A DNA stretch of 64,000 nucleotides, taken from assembly GCF_003207855.1 (NCBI RefSeq), contig NZ_NKTZ01000008.1, forward strand, positions 45,950-109,949, in the 5' to 3' direction. The translations under genes and the position numbers were made by a program. Position 1 is the stretch's first letter, and each line of letters begins with the position of its first letter. This stretch comes from Komagataeibacter rhaeticus (lineage in GTDB: Bacteria; Pseudomonadota; Alphaproteobacteria; Acetobacterales; Acetobacteraceae). The notes beneath the pieces are model-generated. The model did no database searches, was not told the origin of the DNA, and saw only the letters and a program-made list of their open reading frames with translations. Positions 31,907 through 39,368 of this stretch are shown in pieces.

Positions 31907-32068
31907 GGCGGCTCATCTGTTAGGTGGGCATGTTACCATCCTAAGCATATCCGCCGCAAAAGGCGACATGCCGGGAAAAGGCGCCATGGCCTGCAATTTT
32001 AACATGGAATTCGCCCGCGCGTCTGGTCTAGCCTGATCGGGTTGCCGCACGAAACGCTGGAGGATTCC

Positions 32069-32239
32069 ATGTCGTACGAAGCACGTATCAACAGCCTCAA
32101 GACCCGTCATGCCCGCCTCGATGCCCGTATCTTTGACGAGGATCGCAGGCCCTTGCCCGATGAGGGCGCCCTACGCCGCCTCAAGCTTGAGAAACTGCGC
32201 GTAAAGGAAGAAATCGAACGCCTGGCCCGGCTGGGCTGA
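32069..32239 (+). CDS. DUF465 small coiled-coil protein, second copy
   Basis: A 56-residue helix with the same pattern (RINSLKTRHARLDARIFDED, then RRLKLEKLRVKEEIERL). GGAGG lies 5 bases before ATG 32069, which fixes the start. It is divergent from the other DUF465 gene, with 162 bases between them holding both promoters. A perfect hairpin follows the stop. Confidence 0.8.
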   Translation: MSYEARINSLKTRHARLDARIFDEDRRPLPDEGALRRLKLEKLRVKEEIERLARLG

Positions 32240-32249
32240 ACCCCGGTAT

Positions 32250-32275
32250 CCGCCGCACCCGTGCGGGTGCGGCGG
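32250..32275. terminator. Hairpin between convergent DUF465 and trcR genes
   Basis: Perfect 11-bp stem CCGCCGCACCC (32250-32260) / GGGTGCGGCGG (32265-32275) with a GTGC loop, in the 43-base gap between convergent genes. There is little U-tract on either side, so it may act with Rho or as an mRNA 3' end block. Confidence 0.6.
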
Positions 32276-32282
32276 AAAGGGA

Positions 32283-32870
32283 TCAGATGGCGTGGTCGTC
32301 CTCGTCATCAAGTTCCAGCGGCTGGGGCACGGCCTGCCCTTCGCGTGCCAGACGCTCGTTGGCGGCCAGCACCATGGCGTTCAGGTCGGTCTGGCTGCAC
32401 AGCCCCAGCGTGACCGGGTCGCGCGGCTTGATGTTGGCGCTGTTCCAGTGCTGCTTGCTGCGTACCTTTTCAATCGTGTCCTTGGTGGTGCCCAGCAGCT
32501 TGCTGGTCTGCTGTTCGGACAGTTGCGGGAAATTGCGCAGGATGAAGGCAATCGCATCCGGGCGGTCGTTGCGCTTGGCCACCGGCGTATAGCGCGCGCC
32601 CTTGGAACGGCGGTTGATCGGATTGGCCGGCGGCAGGATCTTCAGCCGTGCCTCGGGGTCCTTTTCGCAGCGGGTGATTTCCGCCTGGGTCAGCTGGTGG
32701 TTGGCAATGGGGTCGTAGCCCACGATTCCCTGTGCCACTTCGCCATCGGCAATCGCCTGGACCTCAAGGGGGTGCATTCCGCAGAATTCGGCAATCTGGG
32801 TAAAGGTCAGCGCCGTCTTTTCAATAAGCCACACGGCGGTTGCCTTGGGCATCAGGGGCAGGGCAGTCAT
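32283..32870 (-). CDS. trcR: TrcR-like cell-cycle regulator (DUF1013)
   Basis: A 195-residue protein matching the alphaproteobacterial DUF1013 family, whose Caulobacter member is called cell cycle transcriptional regulator TrcR. Visible features are two helix-turn-helix-like stretches, TFTQIAEFCGMHPLEVQAI near residue 23 and LSEQQTSKLLGTTKDTIEKV near residue 117, an NRRSKGARYTPVAKRNDRPD basic segment, and an acidic C-terminus. ATG 32870 is preferred over TTG 32876. A perfect 18-base palindrome lies in its leader. Confidence 0.82.
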   Translation of the reverse strand: MTALPLMPKATAVWLIEKTALTFTQIAEFCGMHPLEVQAIADGEVAQGIVGYDPIANHQLTQAEITRCEKDPEARLKILPPANPINRRSKGARYTPVAKRNDRPDAIAFILRNFPQLSEQQTSKLLGTTKDTIEKVRSKQHWNSANIKPRDPVTLGLCSQTDLNAMVLAANERLAREGQAVPQPLELDDEDDHAI

Positions 32871-32888
32871 TATCAATCAGGTCCTACA

Positions 32889-32906
32889 GCGTGTGGCGCC
32901 ACACGC
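32889..32906. promoter_or_regulatory. Perfect 18-base palindrome upstream of trcR
   Basis: GCGTGTGGCGCCACACGC reads the same on both strands. It begins 18 bases before the trcR ATG, so it lies in the leader or over the transcription start. It could be an operator, perhaps for TrcR itself. Confidence 0.45.
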
Positions 32907-33065
32907 AGGCACCTGAAAGGGTGTTCGGAACGGTTCCCTATCCGCGTGGGAACCGTGCGTACCTGCTGGCGCGCCAGAAACAGAAAACACTCGTGGCAGT
33001 GATATGAAGGTTGCGGGTGGCAAAGGTCAAGACTTCAATCCGCGCGCCCGGAATGTTTCTCATCA

Positions 33066-33100
33066 ATAAAAAACAGGGGCGGACCATTGGCCCGCCCCTG
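33066..33100 (-). terminator. Rho-independent terminator of hsp20
   Basis: On the minus strand a CAGGGGCGG...CCGCCCCTG stem (33074-33100 on the plus strand) is followed by TTTTTTA. It begins 23 bases after the hsp20 stop. Confidence 0.88.
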
Positions 33101-33123
33101 CGCCGGATCGTGGGTGCCGGCCC

Positions 33124-33687
33124 TTATGCCGCGCAGCATCCCGCATGCTGTGGGGCCGGTGCCGTGGCATGGGCCGCAACGACCGGGGGCAGGCTTTGCG
33201 CGCTGTCCGGTTCGGGGCTGCCGGCCGGGGCGGGTTCGGGCCGGGCCGTGTCGGCTGCCATGGCATGCCCCGACGAGATGGGAATGCGCCGCGGCTTGAG
33301 CGCTTCGGGCACGATCTGGCGGACGGCGATGCGAAGCAGGCCGTTGGTCAGGTCGGCGTTTTCCACCACCACATGGTCAGCCAGCACGAAGCGGCGTTCG
33401 AACGCACGGGTGGCGATGCCACGATAGAGCATTTCCCGGCCCTGTGCCGGGGCATCTCCCACGCGACCGGACACGATCAGCGTGTTGTCCTGCACGGTCA
33501 GTTCGATGTCATCCGGGCCAAAACCCGCCACCGCCATGGTCAGGGCATACTGGGCATCGGACAGTTTTTCGATGTTATAGGGGGGGTAGGACGGGCTGAC
33601 CGGGTTCTGGGCCGCCGTATCGACAAGCTGGGCCAGACGGTCAAATCCTATGGCGCTGCGGAACAGCGGCGCGAAATCGTAAGCCAT
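33124..33687 (-). CDS. Small heat-shock protein Hsp20
   Basis: A 187-residue alpha-crystallin-type chaperone of the IbpA/HspA group that holds unfolding proteins. It begins MAYDFAPLFRSAIGFDRLAQ, has PPYNIEKLSDAQYALTMAVAGF as the start of the core domain (residues 34-55), the FERRFVLADHV strand and a C-terminal KPRRIPI anchor motif. An unusual 35-residue Ala/Pro tail ending in GCCAA follows. GGAGG lies 9 bases before the ATG and fixes the start. The 193-base upstream gap should hold a heat-regulated promoter, but I could not identify one with confidence. Confidence 0.92.
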   Translation of the reverse strand: MAYDFAPLFRSAIGFDRLAQLVDTAAQNPVSPSYPPYNIEKLSDAQYALTMAVAGFGPDDIELTVQDNTLIVSGRVGDAPAQGREMLYRGIATRAFERRFVLADHVVVENADLTNGLLRIAVRQIVPEALKPRRIPISSGHAMAADTARPEPAPAGSPEPDSAQSLPPVVAAHATAPAPQHAGCCAA

Positions 33688-33802
33688 GTTCTGTAACCTC
33701 CATGAAGCAAGGTCTGCTGTGATGCGGCCCCTGCGTCGAGCGGGCCGCCATTTCCGGGTGATGCGCATGGACCCGCTTGGGCGTCCGGCGCATTCCAGAC
33801 AT

Positions 33803-33843
33803 GGGAATGCCCGGCCCCCCGTTCAAGGGACCGGGCATTTCCC
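33803..33843 (-). terminator. Hairpin downstream of rpmE
   Basis: AATGCCCGG (33806-33814) and CCGGGCATT (33831-33839) pair in the gap after the L31 gene on the minus strand. The U-tract is missing, so termination strength is uncertain. Confidence 0.45.
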
Positions 33844-33880
33844 GCAGTCATGACTTCATGAAGTGTAAGGCAGGGGGCAA

Positions 33881-34111
33881 TCAGCCCTTCTTGCGCTGCC
33901 CCAGCGCGCCGAACTTCTTGTTGAACTTGGCCACCTGGCCCCCGGTGTCCATCATGCGCTGCACGCCGGTCCAGGCGGGGTGGGACTTCGGATCGATGTC
34001 CAGGCGCAGCGTATCGCCCGGCTTGCCGTAGCAGGAACGGGTCTGGTACTCGGTGCCATCGGTCATGATGACGGTGATCTCGTGATAGTCGGGGTGGATG
34101 CCGGATTTCAT
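33881..34111 (-). CDS. rpmE: 50S ribosomal protein L31
   Basis: A 76-residue L31 with [42 protein letters not shown] (given here in two known blocks) and FNKKFG. Only one cysteine remains (SCYG), so this is the non-zinc (C-minus) form. The ATG 34111 gives the usual length, and further upstream codons are not L31-like. It is divergent from mscL with a 254-base gap between them. Confidence 0.93.
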   Translation of the reverse strand: MKSGIHPDYHEITVIMTDGTEYQTRSCYGKPGDTLRLDIDPKSHPAWTGVQRMMDTGGQVAKFNKKFGALGQRKKG

Positions 34112-34365
34112 TTCAAACAACTTTCGCGCTGGGCCCACCGATGCCGACCGGGGGCGATGTATCGGCAGGCGTATAGACGACAAGGGCCGCCAAGATCAAC
34201 ACCCCATGGCCACAAAAGCCGCCATGGCCCCCCGTGGGGCAGGGGTGTTACCGCATTGCATCACGAACGGGCACGCGAACAGGGTATATGGCAATATATG
34301 GTCGTCATGGCGGCGGGTTGTTGCTAGAGATAGGTCATCTCCATCAAATTAAAGGATTGGCCTTC

Positions 34366-34878
34366 ATGGCAAAACTGCCGGACCATGTGCCCGAACTGCA
34401 CGTAAAGGATATTCATGTACCGGGCTGGCTGGGGGAATTCCGGGCATTCCTCATGCGCGGCAATGTGGTGGACCTGGCGGTCGGTGTGATCGTGGGTGCG
34501 GCGTTCACCGCCATCGTGAACAGTCTGGTCAAGGATATCTTTACCCCCATCCTGGGGCTTTTGATCGGTGGCATCGATTTCACCAACCTGTTCGTTACCC
34601 TGCGCGGCCCGCATCTTGCCACCCTGGCCGATGCGCAGAAGGTCGGGGCGGTCACGCTCAATGTCGGGCTGTTCCTCAATGCGGTGATCCAGTTCATCAT
34701 CATCGGTTTCGTGATTTTCTGGGTCGTGAAGGTGATCAACCGCCTGACCGTGAAGAAAGAGGCCGAGAAGCCTGCCACCCCCCCGGCACCGCCGCGCAAC
34801 GAGGTGCTGCTGCAGGATATCCTTGATGTACTCAAGGCCGAAGCCGCACAGAAGGGCGCGACCACGCCGAAGGGCTGA
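34366..34878 (+). CDS. mscL: Large-conductance mechanosensitive channel
   Basis: MscL opens under membrane tension to release solutes on osmotic downshock. The 170-residue protein has the first helix and TM1 motif [20 protein letters not shown] (from about residue 27), an extracellular loop, TM2 [20 protein letters not shown] and a cytoplasmic C-terminal helix with LQDILDVLK. About 25 residues before the core ([19 protein letters not shown]) are extra compared with E. coli MscL. AAAGGA lies 9 bases before the ATG, supporting that start. Confidence 0.95.
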   Translation: MAKLPDHVPELHVKDIHVPGWLGEFRAFLMRGNVVDLAVGVIVGAAFTAIVNSLVKDIFTPILGLLIGGIDFTNLFVTLRGPHLATLADAQKVGAVTLNVGLFLNAVIQFIIIGFVIFWVVKVINRLTVKKEAEKPATPPAPPRNEVLLQDILDVLKAEAAQKGATTPKG

Positions 34879-34906
34879 ACGCGTTCAACATGCTGGAACG
34901 GCATGG

Positions 34907-34935
34907 CGGGCACCCGGAAGGGTGCCCGTTTTTTG
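34907..34935 (+). terminator. Terminator of mscL
   Basis: CGGGCACCC / GGGTGCCCG with a short GGAA loop, followed by six T, 29 bases after the mscL stop. Confidence 0.92.
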
Positions 34936-35008
34936 TGCGTGCCGGCCGGCCGGTCTTGTGCCCCCTGTCCGAACTGCCCAATATCCCCCCGTATTGGGGG
35001 GCTGTTTC

Positions 35009-35506
35009 ATGACTGATTTCAAACGACATATACGCGCGGGCCTGCTGGCGTTACTGGCCGGGGGGCTGCTGTCCGGCTGTCATGCAACGCCCGGACGCGA
35101 CATGGCCCACCTGCCGCCTTCCGCACAGGACTACCTGCTGGTGACATCCTATTTCATGGCGGAAGGGGGGCTTGTCAGCCGCCTGCAGGATGGCGGCCTG
35201 TCGGGGCAGCAGGTATATGACATGGCCACCTCGCTCAAATATGGCAAGCACATGCTGCTTGAGGCGCTGAGCCATCCCTCGCATGCCGCGCGGCGCAGGG
35301 GGCAGCAGGCGATCGAGATCATGCTGGCCTGCACCAATCAGGTCGATCCGTCCACGCTGGGGGGCGGCACGCCCGCGCGCTGCCTTCCCGGTGTGCCGTT
35401 ATTCGGCTCCAGCGGCAGTGCCCCTGGCGCCAGTGCATCCGGCGCCAGTGCGCCCAACGCAAATGGGCAGGTGCCGCCACAGCCGGACGGACCTGCCCAC
35501 AGATAA
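35009..35506 (+). CDS. Predicted lipoprotein of unknown function
   Basis: A 165-residue protein with a lipoprotein signal: basic start, hydrophobic stretch LLALLAGGLLSGC and the cysteine at residue 25 as the expected lipidation site. The mature part is helical (AQDYLLVTSYFMAEGGLVSR, QVYDMATSLKYGKHMLLEAL) and the tail is Gly/Ser/Ala/Pro repeats (GASASGASAPNA). I do not recognise a family. It stands alone between mscL and the convergent secF. A CCCCCC/GGGGGG dyad sits just before the start. Confidence 0.72.
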   Translation: MTDFKRHIRAGLLALLAGGLLSGCHATPGRDMAHLPPSAQDYLLVTSYFMAEGGLVSRLQDGGLSGQQVYDMATSLKYGKHMLLEALSHPSHAARRRGQQAIEIMLACTNQVDPSTLGGGTPARCLPGVPLFGSSGSAPGASASGASAPNANGQVPPQPDGPAHR

Positions 35507-35566
35507 CGTGGCGCGATAAGGAATCGCGCGGGTCATGACCGTGTGGTCTGGCCCGCGCCCCTGGCT

Positions 35567-36520
35567 TCAGGTGCGCGCGGGCGGCCGGGCGTCACGCCGC
35601 AGCCGTTTTTCCCCCATCAGCAGCAGCAGGGGGGCGGCGATGAAGATGGATGAGGACGTGCCGACCACGATCCCGAACAGCATCACCCATGCAAAGCCCG
35701 ACAGGCTGGCGCCACCAAACAGCGCCAGAGGAAGCGCCGCCAGGAACACGGTGCACGACGTGCCCAGCGTGCGGCTGAGTGTTTCGTTGATGGACAGGTC
35801 AATCAGTTCGGCAAGCGGCATGGTGCGGTATTTGCGCAGGTTCTCGCGCACGCGGTCATACACCACCACCTTGTCATTGGTGGAATAGCCCAGAATGGTC
35901 AGGATGGCGGCCACCATCACCAGGTCGAACTCGAAATGCGTGACGACCAGGAAGCCAATCGCCTTGGTCAGGTCCAGCACCAGCGTCACCACCGCACTGA
36001 CCGCGAACTCCCATTCAAAACGGAACCAGATATAGGCCAGGATCATGAGCAGGCTGATGCCCAGCGCCAGCATGCCGTTGCGGAACAGTTCCCTTGATAC
36101 CGAAGCCCCCACCGCATCCGCCCGCAGCACCTGCGCGCCGGGCAGGGTGGCAATGGCGTGGCGCACGGAATCGACCATGGCCTGCGTGCGGGCCTCGTGG
36201 TCGGGTTCGCTGTCAGGGGGGGTATCAAGGCGGATCAGCACGTCATCCGGCCCGCCAAAGGACTGCACGCCGGCGGCATTGACATGCTGGGCGTTCAGGG
36301 CCGCGCGGATGGTGTTGAAATCCGCCGGGCCCTGCGTGCGGGCTTCGACCACGATCCCGCCGCGGAAATCCAGCCCCAGCGTCAGGCCGGGGTGGAAGAA
36401 CAGGATCAGCGAGGCGATGGACAGCACGGCCGATGTGGCGAGGCCGATGAACCGGCCACGCATGAAGTTGATTTTCGTGCCGCGCGGCACGAACCGAAGG
36501 AGGGGACGGTCAAACATCAT
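35567..36520 (-). CDS. secF: Protein translocase subunit SecF
   Basis: SecF works with SecD and SecYEG to use proton motive force in late protein export. The 317-residue protein has TM1 (LATSAVLSIASLILFF), the diagnostic LGLDFRGGIVVEA, a periplasmic domain, and five further TM segments with LMVAAILTILGYSTNDKVVV (LVMVAAILTILGYSTNDKVV in the protein) and SINETLSRTL. The start is ATG 36520 or 36517, 10 bases after the secD stop. Confidence 0.95.
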   Translation of the reverse strand: MMFDRPLLRFVPRGTKINFMRGRFIGLATSAVLSIASLILFFHPGLTLGLDFRGGIVVEARTQGPADFNTIRAALNAQHVNAAGVQSFGGPDDVLIRLDTPPDSEPDHEARTQAMVDSVRHAIATLPGAQVLRADAVGASVSRELFRNGMLALGISLLMILAYIWFRFEWEFAVSAVVTLVLDLTKAIGFLVVTHFEFDLVMVAAILTILGYSTNDKVVVYDRVRENLRKYRTMPLAELIDLSINETLSRTLGTSCTVFLAALPLALFGGASLSGFAWVMLFGIVVGTSSSIFIAAPLLLLMGEKRLRRDARPPART

Positions 36521-36530
36521 GCGGCGCGCC

Positions 36531-38081
36531 TCAGACCGGCAGGGTGCTGGGGCGCGTGCGGGCATACCAGCGCACCATCAGCATCCGGGACAGGAGAAGG
36601 GTGGTGAACAGGGTCGTCACGATACCGATCGTGATGGTAAGCGCGAAGCCGCGCACCGGCCCGGTTCCAAAAACGAACAGCATCACATGCGCCAGCAGGG
36701 CGGTGGCGTTACTGTCCACAATAGTGGCTGTGGCCCGCTCGAAGCCGGCCTGCATGGCCTGCAGCGCGCTGCGGCCACGGGCCACTTCCTCACGGATGCG
36801 TTCGTTGATCAGGATGTTCGCATCCACCGCCATGCCCAGGGTCAGCAGCATGCCCGCCATGCCCGGCAGGGTCAGTGTTGCCTCGAACAGCGACAGGATG
36901 GCCGTCATCAGCACAAGGTTGGCCAGGAGCGCAATGTTCGCGTACCAGCCAAACCGGCCGTAGAACAGCGCCATGAACGCGATCACCAGCACGAAGCCCG
37001 CGGCCAGGCTGTAGCCGCCGGCCCGGATCGAATCCGCACCCAGCGACGGGCCGATGGAGCGCTGTTCGATCACGTTGAGCGGGGCGGGCAGCGCGCCCGC
37101 GCGCAGCAGCAGGGCCATGTCGGTGGCCTGCTGGGCGGAAAACCCGCCGGTAATCTGCCCGCTGCCGCCGGTAATGGCGGTGCGGATGACCGGGGCCTCG
37201 ATCACCTTGTTATCCAGCACGATGGCGAAGCGCTTGCCCACATTCGCCCGCGTCACGTCACCAAACTCCTGCGCCCCGGCCGAATCGAAGGTGAAGTTCA
37301 CCGCCCATTCGCCACTCTGCTGGTCGATCGAGGCACTGGCATTGGTCAGGTCCGCGCCATCCACGTCCACATGCGAGAATACCGGCAGCGTGCCCTGTCC
37401 ATCACTCATGGGCAGCAGGTCCACGCCCGGCGGCGGGACGGAGGAACCGATGGCGGAATCCGCCACCAGATGGAATGTCATCTTCGCCGTGGTGCCCAGC
37501 AGGTTCTTCACCCGCTCGGGGTCGCTGATGCCGGGCAGTTCCACAATGATCCGGTCCTCGCCCTGGCGGGTGATCTCGGGGTCGATCGCGCCGGTGGCAT
37601 CGATCCGGCGGCGTACGATCTCGATCGACTGGGTCACCGCGTCATAGGCGCGCTGGCGGGCCGCGTCGGCCGAAAGGGTAAGGGTGATCTGCCCGTCCCC
37701 GCCCTGCTCGACCGTGAACTCGCCCGGCACGTTCATCGGCATGGCGCGCAGGGCTTTCAGGTCGGGCCGGGTTTCCTCGGGGGTGCGGGGTGTAAAGGTC
37801 ACGCCGTGCGCGGTGGTGGCCAGGTTGCGGTAGCCCAGGCTGTTTTTCAGCAGCGTCTGGCGGGTTTCATCCTGCAGGCCGCGCAGCCTGTCGGCCGCGA
37901 CACTGTTCATGTCCACCTGCAGAAGCAGGTAGGACCCGCCCCGCAGGTCCAGGCCCAGATGGATCTGGCGCCAGGGCAGGGATGCCACGGGCTGGCGTAT
38001 GACATTGGGCAGGCACAGCGCCAGCCCGACCAGACATACGCCAATGACCGAGGCCATTCTGAGCCGACTGTAATACATCAT
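36531..38081 (-). CDS. secD: Protein translocase subunit SecD
   Basis: A 516-residue SecD with TM1 near residues 7-27, the conserved LGLDLRGGSYLLLQVD after it, the P1 periplasmic domain (RRRIDATGAIDPEI, IIVELPGI) and six TM in all. The fourth-segment motif GMAVDANILINERIREE is typical of the RND fold. It is the first gene of a secD-secF unit. No yajC precedes it; the 267-base gap to the divergent oxidoreductase gene holds the promoter. Confidence 0.95.
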   Translation of the reverse strand: MMYYSRLRMASVIGVCLVGLALCLPNVIRQPVASLPWRQIHLGLDLRGGSYLLLQVDMNSVAADRLRGLQDETRQTLLKNSLGYRNLATTAHGVTFTPRTPEETRPDLKALRAMPMNVPGEFTVEQGGDGQITLTLSADAARQRAYDAVTQSIEIVRRRIDATGAIDPEITRQGEDRIIVELPGISDPERVKNLLGTTAKMTFHLVADSAIGSSVPPPGVDLLPMSDGQGTLPVFSHVDVDGADLTNASASIDQQSGEWAVNFTFDSAGAQEFGDVTRANVGKRFAIVLDNKVIEAPVIRTAITGGSGQITGGFSAQQATDMALLLRAGALPAPLNVIEQRSIGPSLGADSIRAGGYSLAAGFVLVIAFMALFYGRFGWYANIALLANLVLMTAILSLFEATLTLPGMAGMLLTLGMAVDANILINERIREEVARGRSALQAMQAGFERATATIVDSNATALLAHVMLFVFGTGPVRGFALTITIGIVTTLFTTLLLSRMLMVRWYARTRPSTLPV

Positions 38082-38348
38082 GACTTGATGGAAAGCTCCC
38101 TACGCCCGGCTGGGCCGGTTCCCTTGCCCGGCATGGTCAATGTCTCGTGTGCACGAAATTCAGTGGCGGGAACATGCCGCTCCCGGCCCGATGATGCAAC
38201 CGCTGATGCGCCACAGGCATGGTGGACGTTGCCGTTTTGCCGCATTCCGTTTTTTCATTCATGCCGGGTGTGAGCGTGGCGGGGGTGTGCGCCGCCGCCC
38301 CTGGCTGCTAATCGGGATGGAGGGAACACGTCAGGACAGGAACGGGGC

Positions 38349-39368
38349 ATGACGCAGGCGGCAGGCGCGGGTACGGCAGGGCGGCAGCTGCGCATCGGCA
38401 TTGTGGGGGCCGGGCATTTTGGCCGTTTCCATGCGCTCAAGGTGCTGGATTCCGCGCGTGAGGTCCTGACGGGCATCCATGACCCGGATGGGGACCGCGC
38501 GCGCGTGGTGGCGCGGGAAGCCGGTGGCGTGCCGGTGCTGTCCTATCCCGATCTGCTGGCCTGTTCGGATGCGATCATCGTCGCGGCCCCTGCCGAATAT
38601 CATTTCGACCTGGCCCGGCAGGCCCTTGCGGCGGGCCGCCATGTGCTGGTGGAAAAACCCATGGCCGCAACGCTGGAACAGGCTGACGAACTGGCCCGTC
38701 TGGCCCATGCGAAGGGTGTGGTGCTGCAGGTGGGGCACCTGCTGCGCTATTCGGCCGAGCACCGGGCCATTACCGAACGCATTTCCCGCCCGCTCTATAT
38801 CGAGGCCACGCGCATCGCCCCCTACAAGCCGCGCGGCACGGATGTCTCGGTCATCCTTGATCTCATGATCCATGACCTTGATCTGGTGCTGGCCATCGTG
38901 GACAGCCCGATCGAGAGCGTGGACGCGCTGGGGGCGGCCGTCAGTTCCCCGTTCGAGGACATTGCCAACGCCCGCGTACGTTTTGAAAATGGCTGTGTCG
39001 CCACCATTACCGCAAGCCGCATCTCGCTCAAGACCGAGCGGCGGATGCGCCTGTTCTCGCAGGAAGGCTACCTGTCCGCCGATTTCATGAAGCGTGAACT
39101 GACCATGATCGGGCGCGAGCGTGGCCTGCCGCTGCCGGGCACGGGCGGCTTCCGGCGCGAAGCCGTGACATGGCGCGACCATGACACGCTGGCCGCCGAG
39201 CACGCGGCCTTTGCCGCCTCCTGCCTTGATGGGGCGAAAGTGCTGGTCGATGCCGTGGCCGGACGCCGCGCGCTGGCGGCGGCCCTTGCGGTAACGCAGG
39301 GCATTGCCGCCACCCGTGCGCGGATGGAAGCATCGGGCCTGATCATTCCCCCCGTTCAGGGGGACTGA
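38349..39368 (+). CDS. Gfo/Idh/MocA-family oxidoreductase
   Basis: A 339-residue NAD(P)-dependent sugar-type oxidoreductase: Rossmann motif RIGIVGAGHFGRFHALK near residue 15, the EKPMAATLEQADEL signature with the conserved Lys near 103, and the C-terminal domain with SVILDLMIHDLDL. That last segment resembles UDP-GlcNAc 3-dehydrogenase-like members, but no partner aminotransferase or lipid A genes are nearby, so the substrate is unknown. The 3' end overlaps the convergent ABC-F gene by 13 bases. Confidence 0.83.
   Translation: MTQAAGAGTAGRQLRIGIVGAGHFGRFHALKVLDSAREVLTGIHDPDGDRARVVAREAGGVPVLSYPDLLACSDAIIVAAPAEYHFDLARQALAAGRHVLVEKPMAATLEQADELARLAHAKGVVLQVGHLLRYSAEHRAITERISRPLYIEATRIAPYKPRGTDVSVILDLMIHDLDLVLAIVDSPIESVDALGAAVSSPFEDIANARVRFENGCVATITASRISLKTERRMRLFSQEGYLSADFMKRELTMIGRERGLPLPGTGGFRREAVTWRDHDTLAAEHAAFAASCLDGAKVLVDAVAGRRALAAALAVTQGIAATRARMEASGLIIPPVQGD

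Noticed and set aside
31907..32068. 6S RNA near purE.
   Set aside because: The 162-base gap is about the right size, but I could not see a long imperfect helix with a central bubble. It reads as two divergent promoters.
35400..35465. Short Gly/Ser/Ala repeats at the end of the lipoprotein gene as a variable tandem repeat.
   Set aside because: Only about three imperfect units are present, best explained as a low-complexity protein tail.
36045..38273. A plus-strand open frame opposite secD.
   Set aside because: It is antisense to a clear SecD and its translation has no membrane or domain features.
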